Below, piece by piece: positions 48,295 to 61,100 of a stretch of DNA of 64,000 nt. Source of the DNA: Cryptomeria japonica (taxonomy: Eukaryota; Streptophyta; Pinopsida; Cupressales; Cupressaceae). How positions within the stretch are numbered: the stretch's first letter is position 1; every line of letters begins with the position of its first letter. The translations under genes were made by a program, and so were the position numbers. The DNA lies in contig NC_081409.1 in assembly GCF_030272615.1 (NCBI RefSeq), positions 476,245,573 to 476,309,572 on the forward strand. The letters are read 5' to 3'. The notes under the pieces were generated by a model, which worked only from the letters and a program-made list of their open reading frames with translations, had not been told where the DNA came from and searched no databases.

Positions 48295-49429
48295 TTATTT
48301 TGCACTGGTACAATCTCTTTTGAAGAGAGGAATATTGAGATTATAAGACCAAGATTCTCTTGCATTTAAATTCCTTCTTCTGTTCTGAGAATCAGCTTGA
48401 TAATTGGGCCTATTAGGTTGATATGGAGCTTGATAAGGAGCTTGATAAGGTGGCCTATTAGGATTTTGGGCTACTTGCTTCTTAATACTCACTACATTGT
48501 TGTTCGAAGTCTTCAACAAGCCTATTATCTCTTGTTTGAACTCTTTAAGTTATTGAGATGGGACTAGAACAATTTTTTCTTGAGGTAAAGCTTGATAATT
48601 TAATGTTGGAATAGCAGTATAACAACTACAAGAGGTATTTACAATGGAATAGATGGTTGTACTTCTAGAAAAATGGGCATTGGAGGCCTTGGTGCTATTT
48701 TACTAGCTTGTATCAAGTTATTTTCAACTCTAATAGTAATATCAAAGGCTTGTAGTAAGGTTGTACCACCCATGGATTAAATCATAACTGAGATATTACA
48801 ATTGAAAGCTCTAAGATAGTATAAGCAAGCATGTTCTAGAGAGGGTCTTACTATAATAGGTATTTTGTTCCATGTCTTTTGAAAATGGAAGTTGAAGTCT
48901 ATCATGTATTGAAGTCTTTTGATGGTGTTGAGCTGCTCCACCAATGATAGATGATTTAATATTTCTTCAAATTTCTTACAAAGAGGATCACCCAGTTGAT
49001 CCCAAGTATCAATAGAAGCCATTCATAAGCCTCTAAACCATTGAAGTGCCTTCCCTTTGAAAGAGGCTGCAAGAAACCTCACTATAACATTCTCTTCTGT
49101 GATATTATGGACTCCACACAAAGAAACTACATCTCTAATATGCTCAATAGGTGTAGTTTGATCTTCTCCCAAGAAGAAGGATAAACTTTTCAAGGTTACA
49201 ATAGGTATAACATCATGTTGTGTAAGATTTAGAGGGCTACCCTAATTGAAAGAGACAAAAGGTTGAACTCTTTGAGGCATTGGATTAACTGGTCTTTTAC
49301 TAGAGGATTAACTGGTTGATTTGGGATGTTGGGTATTTGAGCTGAAGAGATTGCAAACAAAGGATTAGTATGAACTGAAAAAGTAGGTTGAGAGTTAGGA
49401 GTAGGCAAAACCCCACCTAATGTATTCAA
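48295..49429 (-). pseudogene. Ty3/gypsy gag
   Basis: Capsid protein. The N-terminal block is 49229-49429 (Pro/Asn-rich). The retrotransposon gag domain is spread over frames near 49200-48777: LAASFKGKALQWFRGL just before 49022, a TGA-type break, then IDTWDQLGDPLCKKFEEIL, the usual W-F...TW-x2-L...F pattern. A linker with PYQAPYQAPYQP repeats lies at 48380-48460 (48295-48519 ORF). I do not see a clear zinc knuckle. Stops and at least two frame changes break it. Order gag then protease fits gypsy. Confidence 0.8.
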
Positions 49430-49664
49430 TATTTTTCTTGTTGTTTTATTCTTCCTCGGTGATGGTGGTAATTTAGTATGCTCAACAGGATCTACACTTT
49501 ACCTTTTTTGGATCTTTCTCTTATGCTATTGGGACTTGATCTATTCAAAAACAAAAAATTAAAGTCGCCAAGTACTTGAAAAATAAACCACAAAAGGTTG
49601 TAATAATTGTTGCATACTAAAATAGTACTAAAAATGGAGCACTTATGAGCTAAGATAGCTCAAC
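49430..49664 (-). other. Gypsy leader
   Basis: About 230 bases between primer site and gag, AT-rich, with no ORF. Confidence 0.5.
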
Positions 49665-49684
49665 GTGTCACACCGGGCATGCCA
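49665..49684 (-). other. Gypsy primer binding site
   Basis: Minus-strand TGGCATGCCCGGTGTGACAC follows an AGTTTTT spacer after the LTR end, as in plant gypsy elements. It starts with TGG; tRNA not identified. Confidence 0.7.
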
Positions 49685-49692
49685 AAAACTAT

Positions 49693-50918
49693 TGTCATGA
49701 AGGATTACACCTTGAAGCTAATTATAAAACTCCGCAAGCCTGTCAAACATGGAATGATCCTTAGGCCTATGGGTTTCCTAATCTTGAGGATCAATCTCCA
49801 GAGAGGGTTGGTTCCCTAATGAAAACCTCCTAAAACTAACTTTTCTGAAAAATGGATAGAAAGGTTGTTGAAAAATAAATCCTAAAGCTATAGGAGGTGA
49901 TTGTAGAAAAATTAGGTGATTCTATTCACTATCCTAAACCTATAATTAGCTGCAAAAGACTAATATTTTATTTCACAATTCAATTTAGATCACGAAATTC
50001 ATAAATATTTTATGTGAAGGTTTGAAGTTTTCCAATATTGTTTAAAGGAAAAATGAATTTTCACAACATGCAATTGATTGAAAATCAGATGAACACAACC
50101 CACAACCTCAATTTAACATAAAATTTTCTTGTTTTCACAAAGCATTAATGAGACAAAACAAAGGATTTAATGTAAATCACAATGTTTAAATCAGATCATT
50201 CATATGACAATAAGAAAAACAACAAGGTATTGAGAAGGAAATTTGTTATCTTTATTGAATACTAAAAGAAATTATGTTGTTACAATGCTTAAAACTTGAA
50301 AATAGTTGAGCTACAATGCTTTTACTATTGTATGTGTAAGCACGAAAGAAAGAACTAACTAAGAATGGAAGAGAAAAATAGACTTATAGAAGAAGTCTTG
50401 AGAAGAAGGGTTTAGTTGTTGTACCTTTGAAGAAATAGAAGTGAGCTCAATTATTTATTCTTTATTCTATCTTTATCTCTGATTTGCATGATGAATTTTG
50501 TATGAGTTTATCTTCTTGGTCTAATTTTCTTTAAAACCATGCAAAATTGCCTTAAATTAAGCGCAAGTGGGCCTAAAATGCCTCTGAATTGATTATGCAC
50601 GCATGTGAAGTCTTAAATTCATGTATCACTCTTGTATTTTACCTCAAACTTCCTCTTTTTTTTAGGTCACTAACTGATCTTGAACTCATTGATCCACCTC
50701 TTTCACTCTTAGGATGGTATTCAAACTGATGTGCATGATGCTTTTGTCTTGGGTTGGATTTGATGTCTTTCATGCAAAGAGGCCTTCTAAAATATCTAAA
50801 AATTATCCTATTTTAACTCTAATTCAATCATTCATAAAACATAAGGAGCCATAAGATGTCCTTAACTTTTGTTGAAAGGCCTCTAGTTACTCTATTTGCT
50901 CAACAAGTGTCACTAACA
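49693..50918 (-). mobile_element. Gypsy 5' LTR (about 1.2 kb)
   Basis: Begins TGTCATGAAGG and a fitting outer end is GTGTCACTAACA at 50918, giving TGTTAGTGACAC to CATGACA on the coding strand. The inner edge is well supported by the primer site; the outer edge is chosen only from terminal dinucleotides, as the left LTR is missing. Confidence 0.55.
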
Positions 50919-51142
50919 GTATTATATTTTGTTTGTTTCTATAACCTAGGTATTTGAAGGTTTCTCTAATCTACACTTATTGAGGAATAAAATGCTTTAT
51001 GCATCTCTTTTGTAGGGCTTGTATCTTTGAGTTTGTTGCTATTGACTTGTCACAGTACTGGTTAGATTTTGTCAAAACTTTGGTCTTCTCCCAATTCTCT
51101 TTTGTCATTTAACCTATTTATGACTATGGCTTCCAGTATATA
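50919..51142. other. Short spacer, nothing recognised
   Basis: About 220 bases between the gypsy LTR and the next giant-LTR-like sequence. No ORF or repeat assigned. Confidence 0.4.
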
Positions 51143-54100
51143 TGTAATGCCTACCAAAATACCCTAGAAAAATTGATCAACTAACATGCTAATGGAGATA
51201 AAAAAAAATTAATATCATCTATTGCAACACATAACATCATCTATGAAGTACATCCATTAACATTAATCATTATGAACATGGGTTATAAACACACTAAACT
51301 AATTACGCAAGCGGAATAACATTACATCACTAACAACTCCCTAGGGTATCTCAACGTCATTACTTACTACCAACATAAGCAACACAACTACTCATATTGA
51401 TTACAACACTTAAGATCTCCATTACCAATAAAAAAGACACTATTTCCTAACCTCCATGATATGCATATCACTATCTTTTATGCCAACATGATATGCTATT
51501 CTTCCAATGCAACCCAATCCATTACTTCAGACCATTTATCATCCAATCCAAATGTTCCTAAACCCCATATCCATTTCCTAAACTAACATGATCTCATTCC
51601 ATCTATTATGATTTTCTACTCATGATGTATAAACTATAATTCATTCTTTAATCTACATGATAAACCAACTTCCTTATTCCTTTACTTAAGCATGAACATG
51701 AACAACATCCATAGTTCCATTTATTAATTTACAAACATATAACAATATAAATCCATCTCTTTCAATATAAGTACATGGCATACATCATATACAAGTCATT
51801 TACTATCTATCTAGCATGATAAGCGTTCCATTACTTTGCAAATCTAATCATACCCTATTAGCTTCATTCTAGAGCACTAATATCTAACATTCCTAGTTTC
51901 TTTTAAATTCCAATTCTCACATTAACATATATGTTTCCTCTATCATGGTTTTCCTAATAGAAATACAGTCCATTCGCACTTATAATTCTTTCTTAACATC
52001 ATAGCATACACATAGTACCAAAAGCACATCCATGAATCCAATAACAATATTTTCCATTCCAATTCCAATTACATGATAGAATAAGTTACATCCACAATTA
52101 TTCTCTTACTAGAGTCAAAGACTTATCCCACATCAACTAAAGCAAGCTATATTATTTCCTTAAAGCTAACCATCCATCCTATCAATTACCCATTCACATT
52201 TGTAAATAAGAATAGCAGGCATCCATTAAGAACATTCATTTAATGTCATCATCATAATACATGCATATTAAATATCCATTTACAATAAAATATTACAATG
52301 ACTCCAATCTACTACTAGTCCACAAACTACGAGATGTGTTACATTACATCTTAATGTCTTCTTTCATAAATCCTAATCAAGTCCTAAGATAACATCTACC
52401 AATACATGAATATTTCCATCATATGAAGAGCATAATTATTTGTACATAATTTTGTCTACAACTATAGCAAGATAATTACATTACATGAACCATGAAATCA
52501 ATTACATCCATCTACTGCAATAATCATCCATAATCTATCATGAAGAAGAATCCACATCCAAGCATGAAGAATCCAAGATAAAATCCCAATGGCTAAAAAG
52601 CACCAACCACCCGACCATGTGGAACAAAAGGAACCACCCCCCATGCTAGGAGATGACACAAGGTCCCAACACACACTCTAAACCTAATTTGGTACCTATA
52701 ACCAAAGAGGCTAATCACACAAGGACTCTCATGCAAGAACCAACACAATACAAAAAGAATAAACTCCCAGAGGCATACAAATCAACAAGACATAAATACA
52801 ACTAATAAGGCATAATCATAAATCATCAAGGGAACACATGTAGGAGTGGAGTGTCATCACATGCTATCCTCCAAACATTGCCAAATGACACTATGACATA
52901 TCATCGCTCAATAGACATGTGGAGTCATTTTTCCTATGAGAGAACCAAGGGAGTATGAATTACCACCGCAGTGGCCTTCCCATACCCATCCTAAAACATC
53001 CTCCCTATGATCAAGTCATGGGGTGCATACTATTAATTATCTTGATTAATGAATTTTCCTAAACCCATAATTTTATTATTAATGTTATCACTTGTTTAAT
53101 AATAAAGAAAAACCTCCACGTGCCCTGGCTATCTAGACAAAAGGCTTATCAAATTAACTGCCTATCTCTTATGACTCCATTTATCACATGAAAGCCCACT
53201 CCCCCTAACATGGCCCAAACAATAAATGCAACAAGAGGCTCATATCAACAATTAAATCTGAAATCATTATCATCATACTGCCACACACATACATCGTCAT
53301 CCAAAGGTCATAAAACCAAATAAACATCAAGGAGCCTCATAGAATAGAAATGCATCAATAAGATAATCAATCTACTCATCAAATGAAATAAGTATCAACA
53401 ACAAGGCACATAAAATTTTTGGACGGAGCACAATAAACAAATCTCTCTACCATGGCTTCTCAACACGATAGAGGAATAAATCCAATATAAAGATTTCTAT
53501 AACAACATAGAAGTGAAAACCATAAAAGATTCATCAAATAGATCAAATGCATAGTCTAGAAAACATTATAAAACATCTAAAATGCCTCTGGTATGAAATC
53601 CAAATCTGAAAATGATCACAAATGACAAACTAGAAAGATACTAAAAAAAAGACAGTTTAGCGCATATGTTCACTGTTTTAGCGCATACGTCAATTCTTTT
53701 AACACGTTTATCAGCTTCTGAAGTGCATTTGTTCTCTGTTCTAATAGGTTTGTTCATTATAGTAGTGCATTTGTTAAACATATTAGCGCATACATTAAGT
53801 CTTTTAGTGTGTTTGCACAATCTTTTAGCGCATTTGTTCCAAACGACAAAAAAATACAAAAAATGACTATGTTTCAAACTTAAATTAAAAATCACAAAAA
53901 AATAATTAAGTACTGAAATCAAATGGCTCAAAGTCACCTTGAAAAGTCACAATACCGGCAACAAACAGATTGCAAAATCATTAACTTAAGAAGGAGAAAT
54001 CGAATCTCAAAACCCAAGAGCTTCCAACTCAATTCAAACCAAAATATATTTATAGAGAGCTCCAAACCAAATAATACTCATTCCCAAAATATCTACCAAA

Positions 54101-54800
54101 AAAAAAATCTCCCTTTAATCACCCAAAAGACAACATTCACCAAAGAAGAGAATCAAATCTTCACAAAATCAAAATCATCAGAAATGCAGAGCCATGGGTT
54201 CACGACAAACCAAACCAGCCAATAGAAATAAATTTTTCCCAAGCCCTATAGTTCAACTTTATATCAAAATATATGCACATAAATATTTTTCCAAAATTAT
54301 AGTGTAAACTATATAATAAATTATTTTCCCAAATAAAACCCACAAACAGTCATTTTCTGCAGATACGGTGCATACACAGATAATAAAATAAAATTTATAC
54401 AAAAGACAAGAGCTCCAACCTGGAAATAGAAGTTATGGAAGAAAAATGACGAAGAGCTCCCAATCCAAATCCAAAACCACAAGCTCCTACAATCCAAAGC
54501 CAAAAACGAAATTGAAATCCAAATGTTGCAGAAAACTTCCAGAAAGTGGCAACCCCACACAAAGCTCAAGCTACAAAATAAAAATAATTTCAAACCAAAC
54601 CCTAGCCTAAAGCTGGCCAATAAGAAAAGACCATAAAACAATATATCTTACCTACCCATCATATATTATATTTTATTTCCACAATACATTCACAGCCAGT
54701 AAGAATAAATGGTAGGTAGGGAATAATATAAAACTTATTATTCTAAGAGCCTCTTTTTGTAAGGAAGTTAACTAGCGGAACAAATTCCTACACTAACCTT
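51143..54800 (-). mobile_element. Giant-LTR-like sequence, third family, end unresolved
   Basis: Starts TGTAATGCCTACC, matching the left ends of the other two giant LTRs. It shares modules with them: CCGACCATGTGG then ACCACCCCCCATGCTAGGAG at 52610-52652 (compare 13331-13374), and GAGTGTCATCACATG at 52849-52863 (compare 13598 and 43940). Long AC/AT-rich stretches without genes make up the rest. The right end should read ...ACTACA; I could not find it with a matching duplication, and a copia-like LTR remnant lies beyond about 54800. Probably a solo or truncated LTR. The ORFs at 53641-54641 are low-complexity. Confidence 0.5.
53655..53848. repeat. Minisatellite, about nine units of 20-23 bp
   Basis: Degenerate units around TTAGYGCATTTGTTC, starting near 53655. 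They recall the 20-21-bp minisatellite at 34419-34583 in period, though not in sequence. The Cys/Lys/Arg-repeat ORF at 53641-53937 comes from it. Confidence 0.75.
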
Positions 54801-55652
54801 GAGAAGAGGGTAATGCAAAAAAATTTACAATTCGTCACAACAATTACTGGAAAACAAAAATAGACATAATAACATTCAAACCATAACACAGTGATTTACA
54901 TGGGGAAAACCCTTTCGAGAGAAAAACCCCACACTCCAATAGTTGTCTAATATATTATTCAGCAATCAAAAACATATTACAATATACTTGCAGAGAAAGT
55001 TCTTCACAGGAGTACCACTAATCAAAGATTCAAAGGTAACTCAATAGCCATAAGACTCTTACACACAACCTATATCTCATGCACCTCATATATAGGAGAT
55101 ATAATACAAGAAATAGTCAAACGGTATTACAAAACCATGGGCTAAAACCACCCAATAAGGTGTAGTCAGCCTTATCTCCCTTCTAGATGCCCTATGAAGT
55201 GTTAAAACACATATCAACATGTGTCCCTCCCTTTTACAGCTCATTTATGTGTCTGATGTATTTTATATTTCCTATTTAAGGAGTAAAAACTTCTGAAGGC
55301 CATAACTTGAGAACCGTGTGTCCTATTGATGAACCATTTGAAGAAAAAAAATCTTGAGAGAGTGCTCTATTGCCTCGTAAGTTTGTATGTTGCTTAAGCC
55401 CAATTTTCAAGGCATTTCAGGGCCTTCAAAATCCTGAAAATTAAATTTTAACCTTTCACTGCACCCCTCCAAAATGGAAAATTTAATATCTTCAAAACTA
55501 GTTGTGATCTTGCGATGTAACTTTACCAGAATGCTTATCTAGCCAACCAAAAGCTTTAGGGATAATTTCACACAATTTCATGCTCAAATGAAAATGTACT
55601 ATAAATAGTAACCTCATGTAAATGCAAGGTTGAGACCCCATTTTTCCCAACA
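54801..55652 (-). mobile_element. Copia-like LTR remnant
   Basis: On the minus strand the segment contains GTGGGGTTTTTCTCTCGAAAGG and TTTTCCCCATGTAAATCAC (54898-54935), the same kind of phrase found near copia LTR ends, and a possible start TGTTGGGAAAAATGGGG at 55652. No primer site or matching partner is present and no target duplication was found, so it is probably a solo or truncated LTR. Confidence 0.45.
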
Positions 55653-56202
55653 CTTTTGATTTACTCTTGATTCGAATGTTCATGGTAGCTTGTCATGGTC
55701 TGATAAAGGGGTTATTTCATATATGTCTTGGATTCTAGGGCAACTTTCCAAAGTCTGGGCTGCTCTCTCTAACCTTTAAGACTATTCCTAATGATTGAAA
55801 TTCTATCTTTAAGCCTCATGTTCTCTGCTCTTTATTCTAGATTTAATCATTCATGGCAAACATCTTTTCACTATCTCTTCATAATTATTGTTTTATGTTG
55901 GGACTTCTCTATCAAATACCTTAATCCTCAACCTCACATTAGGATTATATTTTGCATGCTTCTTTAATGCCTAGGGCTCGATCCAAAAAATGTTAGAGGA
56001 ATTTTGAACAAGGAGGGTACTCATTTATTACATACTATTAGAATATCCTAAGGTACGTGCATATTTGGTTTGTTACATGCATTAAGGCTTTTGAGAATCA
56101 TTTTTTTCCAATTACTTTGCATATTCTTGGAGCTTCGCTCATACTTTAGAACATAAAACAACTTTGACATGAAGATTAAAATGTCATAACCCTCTTTTTA
56201 GA
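55653..56202. other. No recognised gene
   Basis: About 550 bases of T-rich sequence before the LINE. No ORF, RNA gene or repeat that I can support. Confidence 0.5.
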
Positions 56203-56219
56203 CCTTGATATCACTAGTT
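56203..56219. repeat. LINE target duplication, left copy (17 bp)
   Basis: CCTTGATATCACTAGTT, repeated exactly at 63955-63971. Length and placement are typical of target-primed insertion. Confidence 0.95.
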
Positions 56220-56387
56220 TTTGATTAATGAAAAAGCAGGTTTTGAAGGGGCCCCGAAACCCTATACAAGCAAGATTAAAACAACAAAGCCACAAGAAAC
56301 AGAGAGAAACAGAACAAAAGGAAAAAACCAGCAGAAAACTGAGAAAAGCCTACAAAAGCCCCTAAAAGCCAGTAGGTCATCCAGGAA

Positions 56388-58117
56388 TCAAATTTTATCC
56401 AGGGCTTTAGCCAGTGTGCTGCTAATTTCTTGCAGCTCTTTGATGTTGTCTTTGAGGTTGGGGGGGTCCTTGGCCGCAGCAGCCACAACTTTCTTGATAC
56501 TGGCCCTGGTTCTCTTAGTAGTTCCACCTGCCGGGGTAGCATCACTAGCACTTCCAGTCTGGATGGTCTCCTCCTCCAGGTCAAGGTCCACAATCAGTTT
56601 AGGAGTATGGTCAAAGACCTTGGCAATGTCTTCCAAATTTTTGGTGATAGCGGAGAGGATACTTGGGATAATTCCCATTAGATTTTTCATCACTTCTTTT
56701 CCCTCTTCTAGTGATTTTACCTTATTCTCCATTCCCTGCTTCCAGTTAGCATGCTCTCTATTTTTGTCCCCTCCCTCTTTTTATCCAAATTTATCCCATG
56801 CTTCTCCAAGTTTTTCAGGGTTTCGTAAGTCCGTCTGTCAAAATTCATTCTAGCCTCCGAGAGCTTCTTGAGATTATCCAGGATAAGCCCCTCACCAGCA
56901 CTATCCTTAGCCTTGCTATCCCCTTCCTCAGCCAGGTTCTTCTCAGAGCATTTGTTTGTTTCCTTCTCAAAATTAACTTCGGTTGCCTCATTATCCTTGG
57001 GAGCCATCTCCTCCATCAGATGGCTATTGTCCTTACTAGGGTGATCATTTGGAATAGGGCTATCTTGACCAGGCTTGAAATCTCCACTTTCTTCCTCATT
57101 GCCCAGTTCCTCTTCCTTCCAGCTATCTTCTCCATTAGAGTCATCTATCTCCATACCATTGCTTTCCTTGACAATGTCCTCAGTTTCTAGCCCGGGGGAG
57201 CTTTTTTTTTTCTTGCTGGATGACGCCTTCTCCTTGCTAGTGTCTCCCTCTTCCATCCTCCTTTTACCAGGGAAGGCAGAAATCCACTTATTTTCCTCCA
57301 GAGTGAGGGTTTTTCAATGCTCTTAGATGAGCAGCAGGAGCCCGCAGTGGAGAATCAGGCTGGAAGGGTTCGTCATGTGCTTGTTTAGGGACCTGGAGAG
57401 GGGTTGAAAAAGGTAGTAGGGCAAAGACACTTTTTTGTCATGTCTGAAGTGGTTCAAGAGCATGAAGTGGTAAGTGTGGGCCCTAGAGTAGTAGCCTTCA
57501 ATCGTAATATACTCCATGATTGCATTCAGGACCCAGTCCCACAACTTCTTGATGTTTGCAGCATCATAGTAGCCCCTAGTAGCCTTGCCGATTTTGGCCC
57601 ACTCTTTCTCTTTATGCGGGAACAGGGTAACAACATTGTTGGAGACCTTGAGGTCTTGAAAGAAGTTGAGCCTGGAGTGGGGCATACTTGTTACAGTAGA
57701 AATAAGCCCAATATCCAACCTAAATTTAACTCCGTAAAGTTTAAAAGAGCCATTAGACCAGTTTTCAGAAATCTTGGAAACAGCGAGGTTGACCCTACCT
57801 TTGTCATAGTCCTCAAGCTTTTCCATGAAGCTGGTGAGATGGCCCTTCTCCAACTTTGCCCAGACTTTAGGCATTGCTTTCTAGTTCGACGTGTTGTCAG
57901 GTTCTTCGCTTCTAAGATCTCCTCCCATTTTTAGATGCAGGATGTCGACTCTGTTTCTCTGCAAATTTAGAATTTCTTTCCCTTTGCAACTCAAATTATC
58001 GCCCTGAGTAACCCATAAAGCATGCGGCAATTTTTTGGAAATAGTGGGAGATCTGCCGCAGTGCCAGGTAATGATAGCCTTTCCAGTGAGGTGTGAGTGG
58101 TGCTTTTTACTTGTCAT
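56388..58117 (-). pseudogene. LINE ORF3, unrecognised third ORF overlapping ORF2
   Basis: An ATG at 58117 overlaps the ORF2 stop (TAA, 58107-58109) by 11 bases in a different frame. The frame runs to about 56750 with stops only at 57881 (TAG), 57323 (TAA) and near 57316 (TGA), each one transition from Gln or Trp, then shifts by one base and continues 56732-56388. Total about 575 codons. A basic N-terminus is followed by a compact domain (57860-57330: SRLNFFQDLKVSNNVVTLFP, YYDAANIKKLWDWVLNAI, YHFMLLNHFRHDKKVSLPYY). Next come an acidic/Lys-rich region with a KKKK patch near 57205 and a helical C-terminus. The central domain recalls sequences often labelled 'putative plant transposon protein', but I cannot assign a function. 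It could be a captured gene or a lineage-specific LINE protein. Confidence 0.65.
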
Positions 58118-61100
58118 GATTTAATTGTCCTTCTCTCCCCATATAACAGTCCTTTTTGAGGATCTCTTTAATGTTTAAATTGAGATCATCCTCGTGCCAA
58201 ATCATTTGAACATCAGAATTAACTCTTGCATTCACTAAACAGTTAGCAACACTATTTTTCTCTCTGTAGGCATATCATATAATAATTTCTTTGAAACTGG
58301 CGATAATCTCTCTAGCTTTCATGATGATATTCTCAATGGACCAAGAAGGCTCCGATTCCCCCTTTAAGCACTTAATAATATTAAGTGAATCCCCCTCAAG
58401 CCAAATTTTATCATAATTGAGATTTTTGGCTAAAATTAAAGTATGCAGGGTAGCGGAGGCTTCAACAAAATGGCTAGTTTGATTTCCCAGAGGGCCAGCC
58501 ACCGCCTTAAGGTAACTTCCAGCAAAATTCCTGATTATGCCCCCATATCCAGCTTTACTCGGATTTCCTTTAGAGACCCCATCGAAGTTGGCCTTAATCC
58601 ATCCCTGTGTGGGGAAACACTAGACAAGAACTTCTCTGCCTTTCTCCTTACTAGTAGTGGTGGTAGAAAGGTTCCATCTATCTTTGAAATCCTCTTTAGC
58701 AGCAATTCCCTGATCAGTACCATAGAGGCATTCAAAAATACTCCTGTAGATTTTGTCAGCAACCACTTCAGGAATAGCCCTTTTATCTCTGAAAATCCTG
58801 TTGTTTCGCTCTTTCCAAATATTCTAGATGACAATAGGCAGAGTAAGTCTCCAGATCTCCACAATTTTAGGATTAGAGTTAGGACAATGCCATTGAAGCC
58901 AAGTGTCACCAAGAGAATTCAGGAAGACCCAGCTCAAGTTCCACCTGGTCAGGATGATTTTCCATATATCATGGCTAAAAGATCACTGATTGAGAATATG
59001 GCAAGCTGTCTCTTCTTCCCTGCAAAAAAGAGAACACATGTTAGGAAAAATGATGCCTCTTTTATGAAGATTATCCAGGGTTAATATTTTATTTTGGATG
59101 AAAATCCAAAAGAAGATGTTGATTTTGGGAACTAAATTCTTATTCTAGACTTTAGCCTAGATGGGGGTGGCTTCCTCCGAGACATTATGAATAGCTACAG
59201 TGGAGGAAACAAAGTATTTCCCATCCATGGTTTTCCCCCATATTAGAATGTCATCTTTGTTGTCTCTAGGGATTTTAGCAGAAAGAGCAAACTGAAGGAA
59301 CTTGAGATTTGGGCTCTGCTAGCTAAAGTCAATCCAGTCCCCGTTATTCTAGTAATCTCTAACCATTTCACCATACCTGCATTTGAAGCTATCTTTTCAA
59401 TTTGATGATAGGGATATCCTCCAGAGGTTTATCCAGGATCCATCTATCTTCCCAAAATCTAATTTTCCTCCCATCCCCAAGGTTCCAGGTTTTGCCAGCA
59501 GTTGCCCAACCTTTAGCAGATTGCACTACATTCCAAATGGCAGATCCATCAACAGAGAAAGAATTTTCAAAGAATTCTTCCTTAGAAGGTTTCATATAGA
59601 GGTATTTGTTTTTCCAAATATAGTTTTGTTCTCTTTCCTCCCCTTTGAGTCTCTAGATTTGTTTGGCTAATAAAGCTTTATTCATGGAGCTAATACTCCT
59701 TAAGCCCAACCCACCTAAGGCCTTAGGGGTACAAATGTTATTCCAGGCTATAAGGGGGATTCTTGTTTTAACTTCCACTCCCGACCAAAGGAACTTTTTT
59801 TGGATTCTTTCAATAGCTTCTACAAACTTAGAGGGGATTTTGAACAAGCTAAGAGCATACACGGGAAGATTTTGGAGAGTGGCTTTGAGCAGAGTGACTT
59901 TACCAGCTTGACTAAGGACAACCCCTTTCTGGCCAGCAAGTTTCAGGTTGAGTCTGTCAATTAACTTATTCTAGAAGGAATCCTCAGGCTTGAGACAGAG
60001 AGGAAGCCCCAAATAGGTAGAAGGAAACTTAGAAATGTTACAACCAAGAATCCTGCCAATCCTAATTTACCTTTGGGCCGGGGTGTTAATGAAAAACAAA
60101 GAGCTTTTATCCCAGTTGATTTTTTGACCAGAGGCCGATTCATAGGTATTCAGAATTATTTTCATGTTTTTGGCTTCCAAGATGGTGGCTTCCCCCATGG
60201 TGATAGAGTCATCAACAAATTGTTCATGAGAGAAAACAACGTTGGAAGAAGAGGGTTTCAGACCCTTAAGATTGCATTCTTCCACATTTTTAAGGATGAA
60301 TCTACCCAGGCATTTGACAAGAATAGTAAACAGGATGGGGGAGATGGGGTCTGCCTGTCTGAGACCTCTGGAGCTTTTGAAGAAATTGGACAGGGAGCCA
60401 TTGACAATAATAGCAGAAGAGGAAGTTCCCATGAGTTGAGAATAGAGCTGGATAACTTTGTCACCAAAACCAAATGATTCCATAATCCCAAGGAGAAACT
60501 GCCAGTTTACTCTATCAAAAGCTTTTGCCATGTCTAACTTAAGGAAGATTCCCTATTTACTCGCCACTATCAGGGAGTGGATATTTTCGTGAACAGAGAT
60601 AATGGAGTCCAAAATCTATCTTCCAGGGACAAAGCCATTCTGTTGGACAGAGATAATCCTTGGGAGAACATCAAGCAACCTGGAAGTCAAAACCTTGGAA
60701 AGGATCTTGTAGATAGAGTTGCATAAGCTGATGGGTCTAAACTTGTTGAGAGAATCAGCTCCGGGTATCTTTGGGATAAGAACAATGAAAGTGGCATTCA
60801 GTTCCTTAAGAAGTCTTCTGGAGCCAAAGAATTCCTTAACACCATTGCATATGTCTGCCTCCACAATGTGCCAAAAATTTTGGAAGAAAAACATGGGAAA
60901 GCCATCCAGGCCAGGGGATTTATCACCCTGAAAGGAAAACACCACCTTTCTGATTTCAGGATTAGAAGGAATATGGGATAAGAGGCACTTGTCAGCTTCC
61001 AATAGGATAGAAGGAATGGCTTGTAAAAGAGTGTTTTACTTACTGTGATCCAGATTGTCCACTTCACCCAGCAAGGTGCTGAAATGCTCGAGAGCTTCCT

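Noticed and set aside
57404-59084. Plus-strand ORFs opposite the LINE, up to 213 codons
   Set aside because: Antisense shadows of ORF2 and ORF3; no domain and no support.
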